Assembly (NCBI RefSeq): GCF_001945365.1
Contig: NZ_MSTQ01000005.1
Coordinates: 248,001-312,000, forward strand
Source: Pseudomonas reinekei
GTDB taxonomy: Bacteria; Pseudomonadota; Gammaproteobacteria; Pseudomonadales; Pseudomonadaceae
Direction of reading: 5' to 3'
DNA: 64,000 bases
Shown here: positions 35,632-45,172 of the stretch, in pieces
Layout of the letters: the number at the start of each line of letters is the position of its first letter
Position numbering within the stretch: the first letter of the stretch is position 1
Program-made: the position numbers and the translations under genes
Notes under the pieces: model-generated
Database searches by the model: none
The model's input: the letters and a program-made list of their open reading frames with translations, nothing else
Told to the model about the DNA's origin: nothing

Positions 35632-37890
35632 TTATTTGCGCAGCAGGCGCAAACCGTTGAACACCACCAGCAAGCTCACGCCCATGTCGGCGAAGACTGC
35701 CATCCACATAGTAGCGAGCCCGGCGAAGGTTACCCCAAGAAAGATCGCCTTGATGACCAACGCCAGGACAATGTTCTGTTTGAGGATGCTGGACGTCTGG
35801 CGCGACAAGCGGACGAAAGCCGGGATTTTGCGCAGATCATCGTCCATCAAGGCGACATCAGCGGTCTCGATGGCGGTATCCGTACCGGCGGCCGCCATGG
35901 CGAAACCGATCTCGGAACGCGCCAGCGCCGGCGCATCGTTGATGCCATCACCGACCATCCCGACGATATGCCCCTTGGCATACAGCGCTTCAATCGCCTG
36001 CAGTTTGTCGGTGGGCAACAGGTCGCCCCTGGCTTCGTCGATACCCACTTGCGCTGCAATCGCCTGGGCGGTGTGAGCATTATCGCCGGTGAGCATCAAG
36101 GTTTTGATGCCCAACTCATGCAACTGTTGGATCGCTTCGCGGCTGGATTCCTTCACCGTATCGGCTACGGCAAACAGCGCCAATGGGCCGGACGGGGCGA
36201 GCAGCAGTACCACCGACTTGCCCTGTTTCTCCAGAGCGAACAACTGCTCTTCCAGCGCCGGCGAGCACAGGCCCAGGTCTTCAACCAGACGGTGATTGCC
36301 CAAGTGGTAGAGCTGGCCGTTGATCTCGCCACGCACCCCGCGCCCACTCAGCGCCCCGAAGTTATCCACAACGAGTGGGGCGAAGTGTTTATCCACAGCC
36401 GCATCGGCGATGGCCCGCGATACCGGGTGATCGGATCGACCGGCCAGCGCAGCGGCAATCGCCGGAGCTGAAGTTTCGGCGGCAGGGTCAAGCGACAGGT
36501 AATCGGTCTGCACCGGTTTGCCGTGGGTGAGGGTGCCGGTCTTGTCCAAAGCAAGGTAGTCGAGCTTGTAACCGCCCTCCAGATAAACCCCGCCTTTGAC
36601 CAGAATGCCTTTGCGCGCGGCAGCAGCCAGGCCGCTGACAATGGTCACGGGTGTGGAGATCACCAACGCACAAGGGCACGCGACCACCAACAATACCAAC
36701 GCCCGGTAGATCCAGTCGAACCACAGCGCATTCATGAACAATGGCGGGATGACCGCGACAGCCAGCGCCAGGATAAACACCGCCGGCGTGTAGATTTTCG
36801 AGAAACGGTCGACGAAGCGCTGGGTCGGCGCCCGCGCGCCCTGGGCCTGCTCGACAGCATGGATGATCCGCGCCAGGGTCGAGTTGTTTGCTGCCGCCGT
36901 CACGGCGTACTCCAGGGAGCCTGCCTGATTGATGGTGCCGGCAAATACCTTGTCGCCGACGGTTTTTTCCACTGGCAGGCTTTCGCCGGTGATCGGTGCC
37001 TGATCGATGGTCGAGTGACCCGCGAGCACCTCGCCATCCAGCGCAATGCGCTCGCCGGGACGCACCCGTACCCGCGCGCCCAGCTCGATGGCCTTCACCT
37101 CCCGTGTGACCCAACTGCCGTCAGTCTGCAAGACTGTCGCCTGTTCCGGCGTCATCTGCATCAGGCCGCTGATGGCGTTGCGCGCACGGTCCAGGGATTT
37201 GGCTTCGATCAGCTCGGCCACGGTGAACAGGAACATCACCATTGCCGCTTCCGGCCATTGCCCGATCAGGATCGCGCCGGTCACTGCGATGCTCATCAGC
37301 GCATTGATGTTCAGGTTGAGGTTCTTCAGGGCAATCCAGCCCTTTTTATAGGTGGTGAGGCCACCACTGAGAATCGAGATCAGTGCAATAAGCGCGACCA
37401 CCCAATTCGGCGCAGCGGCAGTGAAGTGGATCACTTCGGCCAGCAATGCACCGACGCCGGACACTGCCAGCGGCCACCAGGACTTTTTCTCGGGCGCCGG
37501 CGCCGGTGCTTCGACGCCCTGCTCCAGGGGTTCGGCGTGCATGCCGAGGGATTTGATGGCGTCGATGATCGGTGTGGTGCTTGGCAGATTGTGGGTGACG
37601 CCCAGCACCCGGTTGATCAAATTGAACTCCAGTTGCTGCACACCGGTCAGTTTTCCTAGCTTGTTTTGAATCAGCGTCTGCTCGGTCGGGCAATCCATGG
37701 CTTCGATTCGGAAGTTGCTCAGCCGCGCATCGGCGCTTGGTGCTTCGCTCAACTGGACCAGCACCGGCGCCGAGACTTTCGACGAGCAGCAGGAATCACC
37801 ATGGCCGCCATGTGCATGTTTGGGCACGGGCTTCAGCTTGCTGGCGCAGCAGGCGTCTTCGGGTTTGTGGCTGTGCAGGGAATCGCTCAT
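35632..37890 (-). CDS. cadA: CadA, Cd2+/Zn2+/Pb2+-exporting P-type ATPase
   Basis: This 752-residue P1B-type ATPase pumps soft divalent metals out of the cytoplasm. The N-terminal tail is rich in His and Cys (residues about 5-37, DACC, HAHGGHGDSCC), followed by one HMA domain with MDCPTEQ. The transmembrane CPC motif (about residue 405), phosphorylated DKTGT (about 450), SDHPVSRA and GDGINDAPAL are all present. It is divergent from cadR, with a textbook MerR-type promoter between. The CPC and divergent MerR regulator point to Cd/Zn/Pb rather than copper. Confidence 0.95.
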   Translation of the reverse strand: MSDSLHSHKPEDACCASKLKPVPKHAHGGHGDSCCSSKVSAPVLVQLSEAPSADARLSNFRIEAMDCPTEQTLIQNKLGKLTGVQQLEFNLINRVLGVTHNLPSTTPIIDAIKSLGMHAEPLEQGVEAPAPAPEKKSWWPLAVSGVGALLAEVIHFTAAAPNWVVALIALISILSGGLTTYKKGWIALKNLNLNINALMSIAVTGAILIGQWPEAAMVMFLFTVAELIEAKSLDRARNAISGLMQMTPEQATVLQTDGSWVTREVKAIELGARVRVRPGERIALDGEVLAGHSTIDQAPITGESLPVEKTVGDKVFAGTINQAGSLEYAVTAAANNSTLARIIHAVEQAQGARAPTQRFVDRFSKIYTPAVFILALAVAVIPPLFMNALWFDWIYRALVLLVVACPCALVISTPVTIVSGLAAAARKGILVKGGVYLEGGYKLDYLALDKTGTLTHGKPVQTDYLSLDPAAETSAPAIAAALAGRSDHPVSRAIADAAVDKHFAPLVVDNFGALSGRGVRGEINGQLYHLGNHRLVEDLGLCSPALEEQLFALEKQGKSVVLLLAPSGPLALFAVADTVKESSREAIQQLHELGIKTLMLTGDNAHTAQAIAAQVGIDEARGDLLPTDKLQAIEALYAKGHIVGMVGDGINDAPALARSEIGFAMAAAGTDTAIETADVALMDDDLRKIPAFVRLSRQTSSILKQNIVLALVIKAIFLGVTFAGLATMWMAVFADMGVSLLVVFNGLRLLRK

Positions 37891-37920
37891 TGGTCGCGTC
37901 CATAAGAGTACCTGTTGCCA

Positions 37921-37951
37921 AGTAAAGACCCTGTAGCCACTATAGGGTCAA
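37921..37951 (-). promoter_or_regulatory. CadR-type operator and cadA promoter
   Basis: On the minus strand TTGACC (37951-37946) and TTTACT (37926-37921) are separated by 19 bases, the lengthened spacing of MerR-activated promoters. The spacer, with its edges, is the palindrome GACCCTgTAGccaCTAtAGGGTC at 37927-37949. It matches the CadR/PbrR operator as I remember it. CadR would bind here, repress and, with metal, realign the -35 and -10. Confidence 0.9.
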
Positions 37952-37975
37952 GCACCCTTTTTGGAGATCCTCGTC

Positions 37976-38425
37976 ATGAAGATCGGAGAGCTGGCGAAAC
38001 TCACGGATTGCGCAGTTGAAACGATCCGCTATTACGAGCGCGAAAACCTCCTGCCGGAGCCGGCCCGCAGCGACGGCAACTACCGCGTCTACACCCAGGC
38101 CCACGCTGAACGCCTGACCTTCATCCGCAATTGCCGCACCCTCGACATGACCCTCGAAGAGATCCGCAGCCTGCTGGCCTTGCGTGACAGTCCGCAGGAT
38201 CAGTGCGAAAGCGTCAATGCGTTGATCGACGAGCATATCCACCATGTGAAAGCACGGATCGATGGTTTGCTGGCGCTGCAAGCGCAACTGCTCGACCTGC
38301 GCCAACGCTGTGGCGAAGGGCCGGATGTCGATCAATGCGGGATTTTGCAGCGGCTGGAAGTGAGTGGCGGGGTTGTGGCGACGGAGGTGGAGCATTCCCA
38401 TGTGGGCCGTAGTCACGGCCACTGA
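37976..38425 (+). CDS. cadR: CadR, MerR-family cadmium/lead-responsive regulator
   Basis: The 149-residue MerR protein has the N-terminal winged helix (MKIGELAKLTDCAVETIRYY), a dimerisation helix and metal-binding cysteines at 77, 112 and 121, the arrangement of CadR/PbrR proteins. The C-terminus is His-rich (EHSHVGRSHGH), as in P. putida CadR. The start at 37976 is set by the family N-terminus and GGAG ten bases upstream; an in-frame ATG 15 bases earlier is unlikely. It controls the divergent cadA and itself. Confidence 0.95.
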   Translation: MKIGELAKLTDCAVETIRYYERENLLPEPARSDGNYRVYTQAHAERLTFIRNCRTLDMTLEEIRSLLALRDSPQDQCESVNALIDEHIHHVKARIDGLLALQAQLLDLRQRCGEGPDVDQCGILQRLEVSGGVVATEVEHSHVGRSHGH

Positions 38426-38443
38426 CCCCACCGCAGAAACCAA

Positions 38444-38532
38444 TGTGGGAGCCAGCCTGCTGGCGATAGCGGTTTTTCAGTCACATCATTGTTGGATGTG
38501 CCGTCGCTATCGCTAGCAGGCTAGCTCCCACA
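38444..38532. repeat. REPIN (inverted REP pair, divergent subtype)
   Basis: TGTGGGAGCCAGCCTGCTGG plus CGATAG at 38444-38469 faces CTATCGCTAGCAGGCTAGCT plus CCCACA at 38507-38532. It lies between the convergent cadR and thyA genes. Confidence 0.9.
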
Positions 38533-38551
38533 GGGTATTGCGTGCAGATTG

Positions 38552-39523
38552 TCACACCGCCATCGGCGCGGTCATGGGTGCGTGGTGCTCGTAGCCTTCC
38601 AGCGAGAAGTCGCCCGGCTCTACCAACTCCAGCCACTCCGGCTGATACACACCGGTCTTGGCAAACTCAGGCACACGATCACTGATCACCAGTTTCGGCA
38701 TCGGGAACGGCTCGCGCTTGAGCTGTTCGTTGAGCATGTCCAGGTGGTTCTCGTAGACGTGGGCATCACCGATGAAATAGGTGAACCAGCGCGGCGTGTA
38801 GCCGGTCAGGCGACCGATCAGGCTCAGCAGCGCGGCGCCCTCGGTGAGGTTGAACGGCGTGCCCAGGCCCAGGTCGTTGGAGCGGATGTAGAGCGTCAGG
38901 GAAATCTCCCTGGTCTCGACATTCGGGTGGAACTGGTACAGCAAGTGGCACGGCGGCAGGGCCATTTCATCAAGCTGGGCAACGTTCCAGCCGTGGAACA
39001 GAATGCGGCGACTGCCCGGGTCCTTGATGATGGTGTCGATGCATTGGCGAACCTGGTCGATGGCTTTGTACAGCACCACATAGGCCTGGCCGTCTTCTTC
39101 ACCTTCAGCGATCTGGCGGTAACCCTGGCTCAGGGTCTGCTCGATGGCGGCCGGATTGCTCAGCGGGATCTGCTTGTACGCTGGCCATTTGCGCCATTGC
39201 ACGCCGTAGATCTCGCCGAGGTCGTCTTCACCCTGGCGGAACGGGTTGGCCAGCCACTGGGCGTTTTCGTTGGCGTTCTGGTCCCAGACTTTGCAGCCCA
39301 ATGCGCGGAATTCAGCGGCGTTGTTCACGCCACGCAGGAATCCGCACATCTCGCCGATGGCCGATTTGAACGCCATTTTGCGGGTGGTGATCGCCGGAAA
39401 ACCTTCCTGCAAGTCGTAACGCAGCATCGCGCCGGGGAAACTGATGGTGTTCACGCCAGTGCGGTTGGCCTGCTTGGTGCCGTTCTTGATGACGTGGGCG
39501 ACCAGTTCGAGATATTGCTTCAT
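38552..39523 (-). CDS. thyA: ThyA, thymidylate synthase (long form)
   Basis: ThyA methylates dUMP to dTMP using methylenetetrahydrofolate. The catalytic cysteine is Cys192 in [12 protein letters not shown]; other motifs are [10 protein letters not shown] and [11 protein letters not shown]. At 323 residues it is longer than the 264 of the E. coli type. The extra length lies between about residues 85 and 140 (from [19 protein letters not shown] on), as in Lactobacillus-type enzymes. It is 49 bases downstream of lgt, the usual arrangement. Confidence 0.96.
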   Translation of the reverse strand: MKQYLELVAHVIKNGTKQANRTGVNTISFPGAMLRYDLQEGFPAITTRKMAFKSAIGEMCGFLRGVNNAAEFRALGCKVWDQNANENAQWLANPFRQGEDDLGEIYGVQWRKWPAYKQIPLSNPAAIEQTLSQGYRQIAEGEEDGQAYVVLYKAIDQVRQCIDTIIKDPGSRRILFHGWNVAQLDEMALPPCHLLYQFHPNVETREISLTLYIRSNDLGLGTPFNLTEGAALLSLIGRLTGYTPRWFTYFIGDAHVYENHLDMLNEQLKREPFPMPKLVISDRVPEFAKTGVYQPEWLELVEPGDFSLEGYEHHAPMTAPMAV

Positions 39524-39572
39524 GAATTACCTGTGTCCTTGAACCCGCAGCCGTCGCTGCGGGGTTCGAATT

Positions 39573-40379
39573 TTATACCGCTGCCGCTGGAGTCGCCGGG
39601 GCGCGGTGATATGCCAGCCAGATCAGGAACAGCCCGCCAAGAATCATCGGCACGCACAGCACCTGACCCATGGTCAGCCAGTTCCAGGCCAGGTAGCCCA
39701 GTTGGGCGTCCGGCACGCGGACGAACTCGACGATGAAACGGAAGATGCCGTAGAACAGCGCGAACATCCCCGATACCGCCATGGTGGGCCGCGGCTTGCG
39801 CGAGAACAGCCAGAGGATCAGGAACAGCGCCACGCCTTCGAGGGCGAACTGATACAGCTGCGACGGATGACGCGCCAGTTGCGCCGGGTCGGTCGGGAAG
39901 ACCATCGCCCACGGCACGTCGGTGGCCTTGCCCCACAATTCGGCGTTGATGAAGTTGCCGATGCGCCCCGCACCCAGGCCGATCGGCACCATCGGTGCAA
40001 CAAAGTCCATCAGCTGGAAGAACGACTTGTTGTTCTTCTTTCCGAACCACAAGGCTGCCAGCATCACGCCGATGAAACCACCGTGGAACGACATGCCACC
40101 CTTCCACACCTCAAAGATCAACAGCGGGTTGGCGATATAGGCACTCAGATCGTAAAACAACACGTAGCCCAGGCGACCACCGACAATCACCCCCATCGAC
40201 ATCCAGAACACCATGTCGGAGAGCTTCTCCTTGGTCCAGGTCGGATCGAAGCGGTTCATCCGGCGGGAGGCCAGCAGCCAGGCGCCGCCGATGCCGATCA
40301 GGTACATCAGACCGTACCAGTGGATTTTCAGCGGACCGATGGCCAGGGCCACCGGGTCGATCTGCGGGTAAGGCAGCAT
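39573..40379 (-). CDS. lgt: Lgt, prolipoprotein diacylglyceryl transferase
   Basis: Lgt transfers diacylglycerol from phosphatidylglycerol to the lipobox cysteine of prolipoproteins in the inner membrane. The 268-residue protein has about seven hydrophobic segments, the conserved HGGFIGV (about residues 103-109) and the Lgt signature [13 protein letters not shown]. The start [20 protein letters not shown] is typical. It forms an operon with thyA downstream and perhaps the TauE/SafE permease upstream, 76 bases away. Confidence 0.97.
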   Translation of the reverse strand: MLPYPQIDPVALAIGPLKIHWYGLMYLIGIGGAWLLASRRMNRFDPTWTKEKLSDMVFWMSMGVIVGGRLGYVLFYDLSAYIANPLLIFEVWKGGMSFHGGFIGVMLAALWFGKKNNKSFFQLMDFVAPMVPIGLGAGRIGNFINAELWGKATDVPWAMVFPTDPAQLARHPSQLYQFALEGVALFLILWLFSRKPRPTMAVSGMFALFYGIFRFIVEFVRVPDAQLGYLAWNWLTMGQVLCVPMILGGLFLIWLAYHRAPATPAAAV

Positions 40380-40455
40380 TGCGACTCCTCATGAGTTCAA
40401 ATCAATTCCCGGGCGACGCTGCCACCTCAGGATTAAGCCAGGATTGTGCCGTGCG

Positions 40456-41238
40456 TCAGAGCAGGAAACTCAGGCCAACGCAGAACAGCAAAGCGGCAAA
40501 CAGTCTTTTCAGCAACTTCGGCGACAACCGATGGGCCAGCTTCGCGCCGAGACGGGCAAAAACCATGCTGGTCAGGGCAATGCCCAGCAGCGCCGGTAAA
40601 TAAATAAAACCGAGACTATGGGCCGGTAACAGCGGATCGTGCCAGCCCAGAATCATGAAACTTAATGCACTTGCCAAAGCGATCGGCAGGCCGCAGGCCG
40701 AAGACGTGGCGACGGCTTGCTGCATTGGCACGCTGCGCCAGGTCAAAAACGGCACGGTCAACGAACCGCCGCCAATCCCGAAAATCGCCGAAGCCCAGCC
40801 GATCACACTGCCAGCCACGGTCAGACCGAATTTACCCGGCACCGTTCGGCTGGCCTTGGGTTTGACGTCCAGCGCCAGTTGCACGGCGATCACCAGAGCA
40901 AACACACCGATGATTTTTTGCAGGTTCGGCCCGGAGATCGCTTCGGCGGTCAGTGCGCCGAAACCGGCGCCGATCAGGATACCGACGGTCATCCAGACGA
41001 AGATCGGCCAGCGCACAGCGCCGCGACGGTGATGTTCACGCACCGCATTGACCGAGGTGAAAATGATCGTCGCCAGCGATGTACCCACCGCGAGGTGGGT
41101 GAGGATCGACGCATCGAAACCCTGCAAGGTAAAGCTGAACACCAGCACCGGCACAATGATGATGCCGCCGCCGACGCCGAACAGCCCGGCCAGCACCCCG
41201 GCACAAGCGCCGAGCGCCAGATAGAGCAGAAATTCCAT
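40456..41238 (-). CDS. TauE/SafE family permease (sulfite exporter type)
   Basis: The 260-residue membrane protein has about seven to eight helices with the family's repeated glycine motifs: AGLFGVGGGIIIVPVL in the first half and SAIFGIGGGSLTVPFL in the second. Such permeases move sulfite, sulfoacetate or related anions; this one is not assigned. The start at 41238 (MEFLLYLALG) has GGGGA upstream; the frame continues upstream without similarity. It lies before lgt as in other pseudomonads. Confidence 0.92.
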   Translation of the reverse strand: MEFLLYLALGACAGVLAGLFGVGGGIIIVPVLVFSFTLQGFDASILTHLAVGTSLATIIFTSVNAVREHHRRGAVRWPIFVWMTVGILIGAGFGALTAEAISGPNLQKIIGVFALVIAVQLALDVKPKASRTVPGKFGLTVAGSVIGWASAIFGIGGGSLTVPFLTWRSVPMQQAVATSSACGLPIALASALSFMILGWHDPLLPAHSLGFIYLPALLGIALTSMVFARLGAKLAHRLSPKLLKRLFAALLFCVGLSFLL

Positions 41239-41371
41239 GACGCTTCCCCACCCAACCCCAAAACCGGAGCGGCATGGTAACGGATGCATGGCATCGGGCT
41301 CCACTGGATGGCGATGGATACCCGCACCTCGACTGCGTAGAGTGGGCAAAAAAACACACAAGGATCACCTT

Positions 41372-42118
41372 ATGTGCCTGATTGTTTTTGCCTGGCAGCC
41401 GGACCATGCCCAGCCGCTGATCGTGGCGGCCAACCGCGACGAATTCTACGCCCGCCCCAGCCTGCCGCTGGCGCAATGGCCTGAAGCCCCCCACGTCTAC
41501 GCCGGTCGCGATCTGGAGGCTGGCGGCACGTGGCTCGGTGTTGGCGTCAACGGCCGCTTTGCTGCGCTGACCAATATTCGGGATCCGCATCAGCCGCCGG
41601 GGCGCAAGTCCCGGGGCGAGTTGGTGGCGCGCTTTCTCACCGGCGATTTGTCGATTGACGACTATTTAACCGACGTTGTCGCCCGTTCGCCGGAATATGG
41701 CGGGTTTAATCTGCTGGTCGGCAACAAAAATGAGCTGTGGCATTTCAATGCCCGGGAAACGGAAGCGGTGATGCTGCCACCTGGGTTGTATGGGCTGTCC
41801 AACGCCGGGCTGGATACGCCGTGGCCGAAATTGCTCCGGGCCAAGGCAGCGTTGAGCGAGGTGCTGGGCGATCCACAGCCTCAGGCACTGCTGGCCTTAT
41901 TGAGTGACGCGCAGACCGCGCCGTTTGCCGAATTGCCGGATACCGGGGTCGGGTTGGCCACCGAGGCGTTGTTGTCGAGTGTGTTTATTGCCAGCCAGAG
42001 TTACGGGACGCGGGCGAGTACGGCGTTGATTGTTCAGGCGGACGGGGCGCGGCACTTGGTCGAAAGAAGTTTCGGGCCGTACGGCGGGCATCTTGGGGAA
42101 GTGGAGATCAGGATTTGA
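41372..42118 (+). CDS. NRDE (TANGO2-type) family protein
   Basis: The 248-residue protein begins MCLIVFAWQPDHAQPLIVAA followed by NRDEFYARPS, the motif that names the family; Cys2 could become an N-terminal nucleophile. TANGO2 relatives are implicated in haem handling and Golgi organisation in eukaryotes; the bacterial role is open. The start is chosen from the motif and an AAGGA seven bases upstream. It is divergent from the TauE/SafE gene. Confidence 0.9.
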   Translation: MCLIVFAWQPDHAQPLIVAANRDEFYARPSLPLAQWPEAPHVYAGRDLEAGGTWLGVGVNGRFAALTNIRDPHQPPGRKSRGELVARFLTGDLSIDDYLTDVVARSPEYGGFNLLVGNKNELWHFNARETEAVMLPPGLYGLSNAGLDTPWPKLLRAKAALSEVLGDPQPQALLALLSDAQTAPFAELPDTGVGLATEALLSSVFIASQSYGTRASTALIVQADGARHLVERSFGPYGGHLGEVEIRI

Positions 42119-42142
42119 TTTTTTTGCTGACCGCACTGGCCT

Positions 42143-42233
42143 CATTGCTGGCAGGCCTGCTCCCACAAGATAGGAGTCGATCACAAACCAGTGAGCCGAC
42201 CCAAACCCTGTGGGAGCGGGCTTGCCAGCGATG
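42143..42233. repeat. REPIN (inverted REP pair)
   Basis: CATTGCTGGCAGGCCTGCTC plus CCACA at 42143-42167 faces the inverse-type unit at 42209-42233. It separates the convergent NRDE and ptsP genes. Confidence 0.85.
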
Positions 42234-42247
42234 AGCCCGTCAGCCTT

Positions 42248-44527
42248 TCAGACGGCTTTGACTGCCGCCGGATTGATCATCCGCGCCAGCCCGAGGTTCT
42301 TCAGCGTCAATTGCAGCGAGCTGTGGATAACTTGCGGATTGTCGATGGTCATCAGTTCGGCGAGCAATTCCTTGGCCTTGCTCAGGTTGATCTGACGCAG
42401 CATCCACTTCACCTTCGGCAGGTTGGTGGCGTTCATCGACAGGCTGTCGAAACCCATCGCCATCAACAGCACCGCAGCCGCCGGATCACCGGCCATCTCG
42501 CCACAGATACTCACTGGCTTGCCTTCGGCATGGGCGTCGCGCACCACATTCTGCAAGGCTTGCAGCACCGCAGGATGCAAGTAGTCGTAGAGATCGGCGA
42601 CCCGCGGGTTGTTGCGGTCCACGGCCAGCAGATACTGAGTCAGGTCGTTGGAGCCGACCGACAGGAAGTCCACCTGCCGCGCCAGTTCCTTCGTCTGGTA
42701 CACCGCCGCCGGAATCTCGATCATCACGCCAATCGGCGGCATCGGCACATCGGTGCCTTCGTCGCGCACTTCACCCCAGGCACGGTGAATCAGGTGCAGG
42801 GCTTCTTCGAGTTCGTGCGTGCCGGAGATCATCGGCAGCAGAATCCGCAGGTTGTTCAAGCCTTCACTGGCCTTGAGCATGGCGCGGGTCTGCACCAGGA
42901 AGATTTCCGGGTGGTCGAGGGTGACGCGAATCCCGCGCCAGCCGAGGAACGGGTTGTCTTCCTTGATCGGGAAGTACGACAGCGCCTTGTCGCCGCCAAT
43001 GTCCAGGCTGCGCATGGTCACCGGCTGCGGATGGAACGCGGCCAGCTGCTCGCGGTAGATCGCCAGTTGTTCTTTTTCGCTCGGGAATCGCTGGTTGATC
43101 ATGAACGGCACTTCGGTGCGGTACAGACCAACGCCTTCGGCGCCGCGCTTCTGTGCGCGAGCCACGTCCGCCAGCAGGCCGGTGTTGACCCACAACGGCA
43201 TGCGGTGACCATCGACCGTGATACACGGCAGATCACGCAGCGCATCGAGGCCCAAGGCCAGTTGTTTCTCTTCTTCCACCACGTCCGCGAACTGCTTGCG
43301 CAGCACGTCGCTGGGGTTGGTGTAGACCTCGCCGCGGTGACCGTCGACGATCATGCCGATGCCGTCGACCTTGGAATACGGCAGATCGACCAGGCCCATC
43401 ACCGTCGGAATGCCCATGGCCCGGGCCAGAATGGCGACGTGAGAGTTACCCGAACCCAGTACCGACACCAGCCCCACCAACTTGTCTTCCGGCACCTCGC
43501 CGAGCATGGCCGGCGTCAGTTCCTCGCTGACCAGAATGGTGTTGTCGGGGTAGACCAGGGTTTGCTGGCGCTCTTCCTGCAAGTAGGCGAGCAATCGGCG
43601 ACCAAGGTCTTTGACGTCCGACGCGCGCTCACGCAGGTAGGCATCGTCCATCAGTTCGAAACGGTTGACGTGATCGGTGACCACCTGACGCAATGCGCCC
43701 TGCGCCCACTGGCCGGTCTTGATCACGGTGGTGACTTCGTTACCCAGCGCGGCATCGTCGAGCATCATCAGGTAGACGTCGAACAACGCCCGCTCTTCCG
43801 GGCGCAACTGGGTGGCGAGCTTGGCCGACAATGCGCGCATGTCGGCGCGCACGCCTTCGATGGCGGTTTTGAAGAGCCCGAGTTCAGCGTCGATATCGGT
43901 GATGGTCTTGTCGGGTACCACGTCCAGATCGGCCGGTGGCAACATGACCACCGCCGTACCGACCGCCGCCCCCGGTGAACCCGGGACCCCGACGAACTTG
44001 GCTTCCTGGATGCCCTTGCCCTGGCGGCCCAGGCCACGGATCGAACCGGTCGCCTCGGCATGGGCGATAACGCCGGCGAGCTGCGCGCTCATGGTCACGA
44101 GGAAGGCTTCTTCACCTTCGTCGAACTGGCGACGTTCTTTTTGCTGGATGACCAACACGCCGACGACGCGGCGGTGGTGAATGATCGGCGCCCCGAGGAA
44201 CGAGGCGTAACGCTCTTCACCGGTCTCGGCGAAGTAACGGTAGCGCGGGTGATCCGCGGCGTTTTCGAGGTTCAGGGGTTCTTCACGCGTGCCGACCAGG
44301 CCGACCAGACCTTCATTGGGCGCCATGCTGACCTTGCCGATCGAGCGCTTGTTCAAGCCCTCGGTGGCCATCAGCACGAAACGGTTGGTCTCCGGATCAA
44401 GCAGGTAGACCGAGCAGACCTGGCTGCCCATGGCCTCTTTGACGCGCAACACAATAATCCCCAACGCCGCCTTGAGATCCTTGGCGGAGTTAACTTCCTG
44501 GACGATCTTGCGCAGCGTATTGAGCAT
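42248..44527 (-). CDS. ptsP: PtsP, nitrogen phosphotransferase system enzyme I (EI-Ntr)
   Basis: PtsP autophosphorylates from phosphoenolpyruvate and passes phosphate to NPr and EIIA-Ntr. The 759-residue protein has an N-terminal GAF domain (residues about 15-150), the phospho-His domain with His363 in GSGNSHVAILARA, and the PEP-binding TIM barrel (for example SLDIGGDKALSYF, GVMIEIPAAVYQ, SVGSNDLTQYLLAVDR). The start at 44527 matches the family N-terminus MLNTLRKIVQEV. It follows rppH by 22 bases, the conserved rppH-ptsP operon. Confidence 0.97.
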   Translation of the reverse strand: MLNTLRKIVQEVNSAKDLKAALGIIVLRVKEAMGSQVCSVYLLDPETNRFVLMATEGLNKRSIGKVSMAPNEGLVGLVGTREEPLNLENAADHPRYRYFAETGEERYASFLGAPIIHHRRVVGVLVIQQKERRQFDEGEEAFLVTMSAQLAGVIAHAEATGSIRGLGRQGKGIQEAKFVGVPGSPGAAVGTAVVMLPPADLDVVPDKTITDIDAELGLFKTAIEGVRADMRALSAKLATQLRPEERALFDVYLMMLDDAALGNEVTTVIKTGQWAQGALRQVVTDHVNRFELMDDAYLRERASDVKDLGRRLLAYLQEERQQTLVYPDNTILVSEELTPAMLGEVPEDKLVGLVSVLGSGNSHVAILARAMGIPTVMGLVDLPYSKVDGIGMIVDGHRGEVYTNPSDVLRKQFADVVEEEKQLALGLDALRDLPCITVDGHRMPLWVNTGLLADVARAQKRGAEGVGLYRTEVPFMINQRFPSEKEQLAIYREQLAAFHPQPVTMRSLDIGGDKALSYFPIKEDNPFLGWRGIRVTLDHPEIFLVQTRAMLKASEGLNNLRILLPMISGTHELEEALHLIHRAWGEVRDEGTDVPMPPIGVMIEIPAAVYQTKELARQVDFLSVGSNDLTQYLLAVDRNNPRVADLYDYLHPAVLQALQNVVRDAHAEGKPVSICGEMAGDPAAAVLLMAMGFDSLSMNATNLPKVKWMLRQINLSKAKELLAELMTIDNPQVIHSSLQLTLKNLGLARMINPAAVKAV

Positions 44528-44549
44528 GGCTCGGGGTCGAACTCCGTCG

Positions 44550-45029
44550 TCAGTCGCGCGATAAAAGGCGCGGGGCAAGCTCTTTGAGAGCGCGTCGATA
44601 CACCTCGCGCTTGAATGTCACCACCTGGCCCAACGGATACCAATAGCTGACCCAGCGCCAGCCATCGAATTCCGGTTTACCGGTCAAATCCATCCGCACC
44701 CGCTGCTCATTGGAGATCAGGCGCAGGAGAAACCATTTCTGTTTCTGGCCGATGCACAGCGGTTGGCTGTGCGTGCGGACCAGACGTTGCGGCAAACGAT
44801 AGCGCAACCAGCCCCGGGTGCAGGCGAGTATTTCAACATCTTCGCGCTCCAGCCCGACTTCTTCGTTCAGCTCGCGGTACAAGGCGTCTTCCGGCGTCTC
44901 CTGGGGGTTGATCCCGCCTTGAGGAAACTGCCAGGCATCTTGATTGATTCGGCGAGCCCATAGCACCTGGCCGGCATCATTCGTGAGAATGATCCCGACA
45001 TTAGGACGGAAACCATCGGGGTCGATCAC
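44550..45029 (-). CDS. rppH: RppH, RNA pyrophosphohydrolase
   Basis: RppH removes pyrophosphate from the 5' end of mRNA and so starts RNase E-dependent decay. The 159-residue Nudix protein has the full Nudix box ([20 protein letters not shown] plus VGL). The start is GTG at 45029, giving [14 protein letters not shown], the family N-terminus; GAGG lies nine bases upstream. An in-frame ATG at 45089 would add 20 unrelated residues. It is the first gene of the rppH-ptsP operon. Confidence 0.96.
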   Translation of the reverse strand: MIDPDGFRPNVGIILTNDAGQVLWARRINQDAWQFPQGGINPQETPEDALYRELNEEVGLEREDVEILACTRGWLRYRLPQRLVRTHSQPLCIGQKQKWFLLRLISNEQRVRMDLTGKPEFDGWRWVSYWYPLGQVVTFKREVYRRALKELAPRLLSRD

Positions 45030-45172
45030 GGCAACAACCTCGCAAACGCATGTCGCCGCATTGTTCCACAAAGGTTGTGAAGGCAGCAACGCGCCGGCCT
45101 ACCTTATGTGCACTCTTGTGAAAAGTACGTATTCTGGAGGCCTTTCTACAGACTTTTCAGCGAGTAACTGCA

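Noticed and set aside
37961..37978. Earlier ATG for cadR
   Set aside because: The family N-terminus MKIGELA begins at 37976, and GGAG is placed for that start rather than the earlier ATG.
42191..43978. A 595-residue open frame opposite ptsP
   Set aside because: ptsP has full motif support on the other strand; this frame is compositionally biased (His, Gln, Val) with no recognisable motif.
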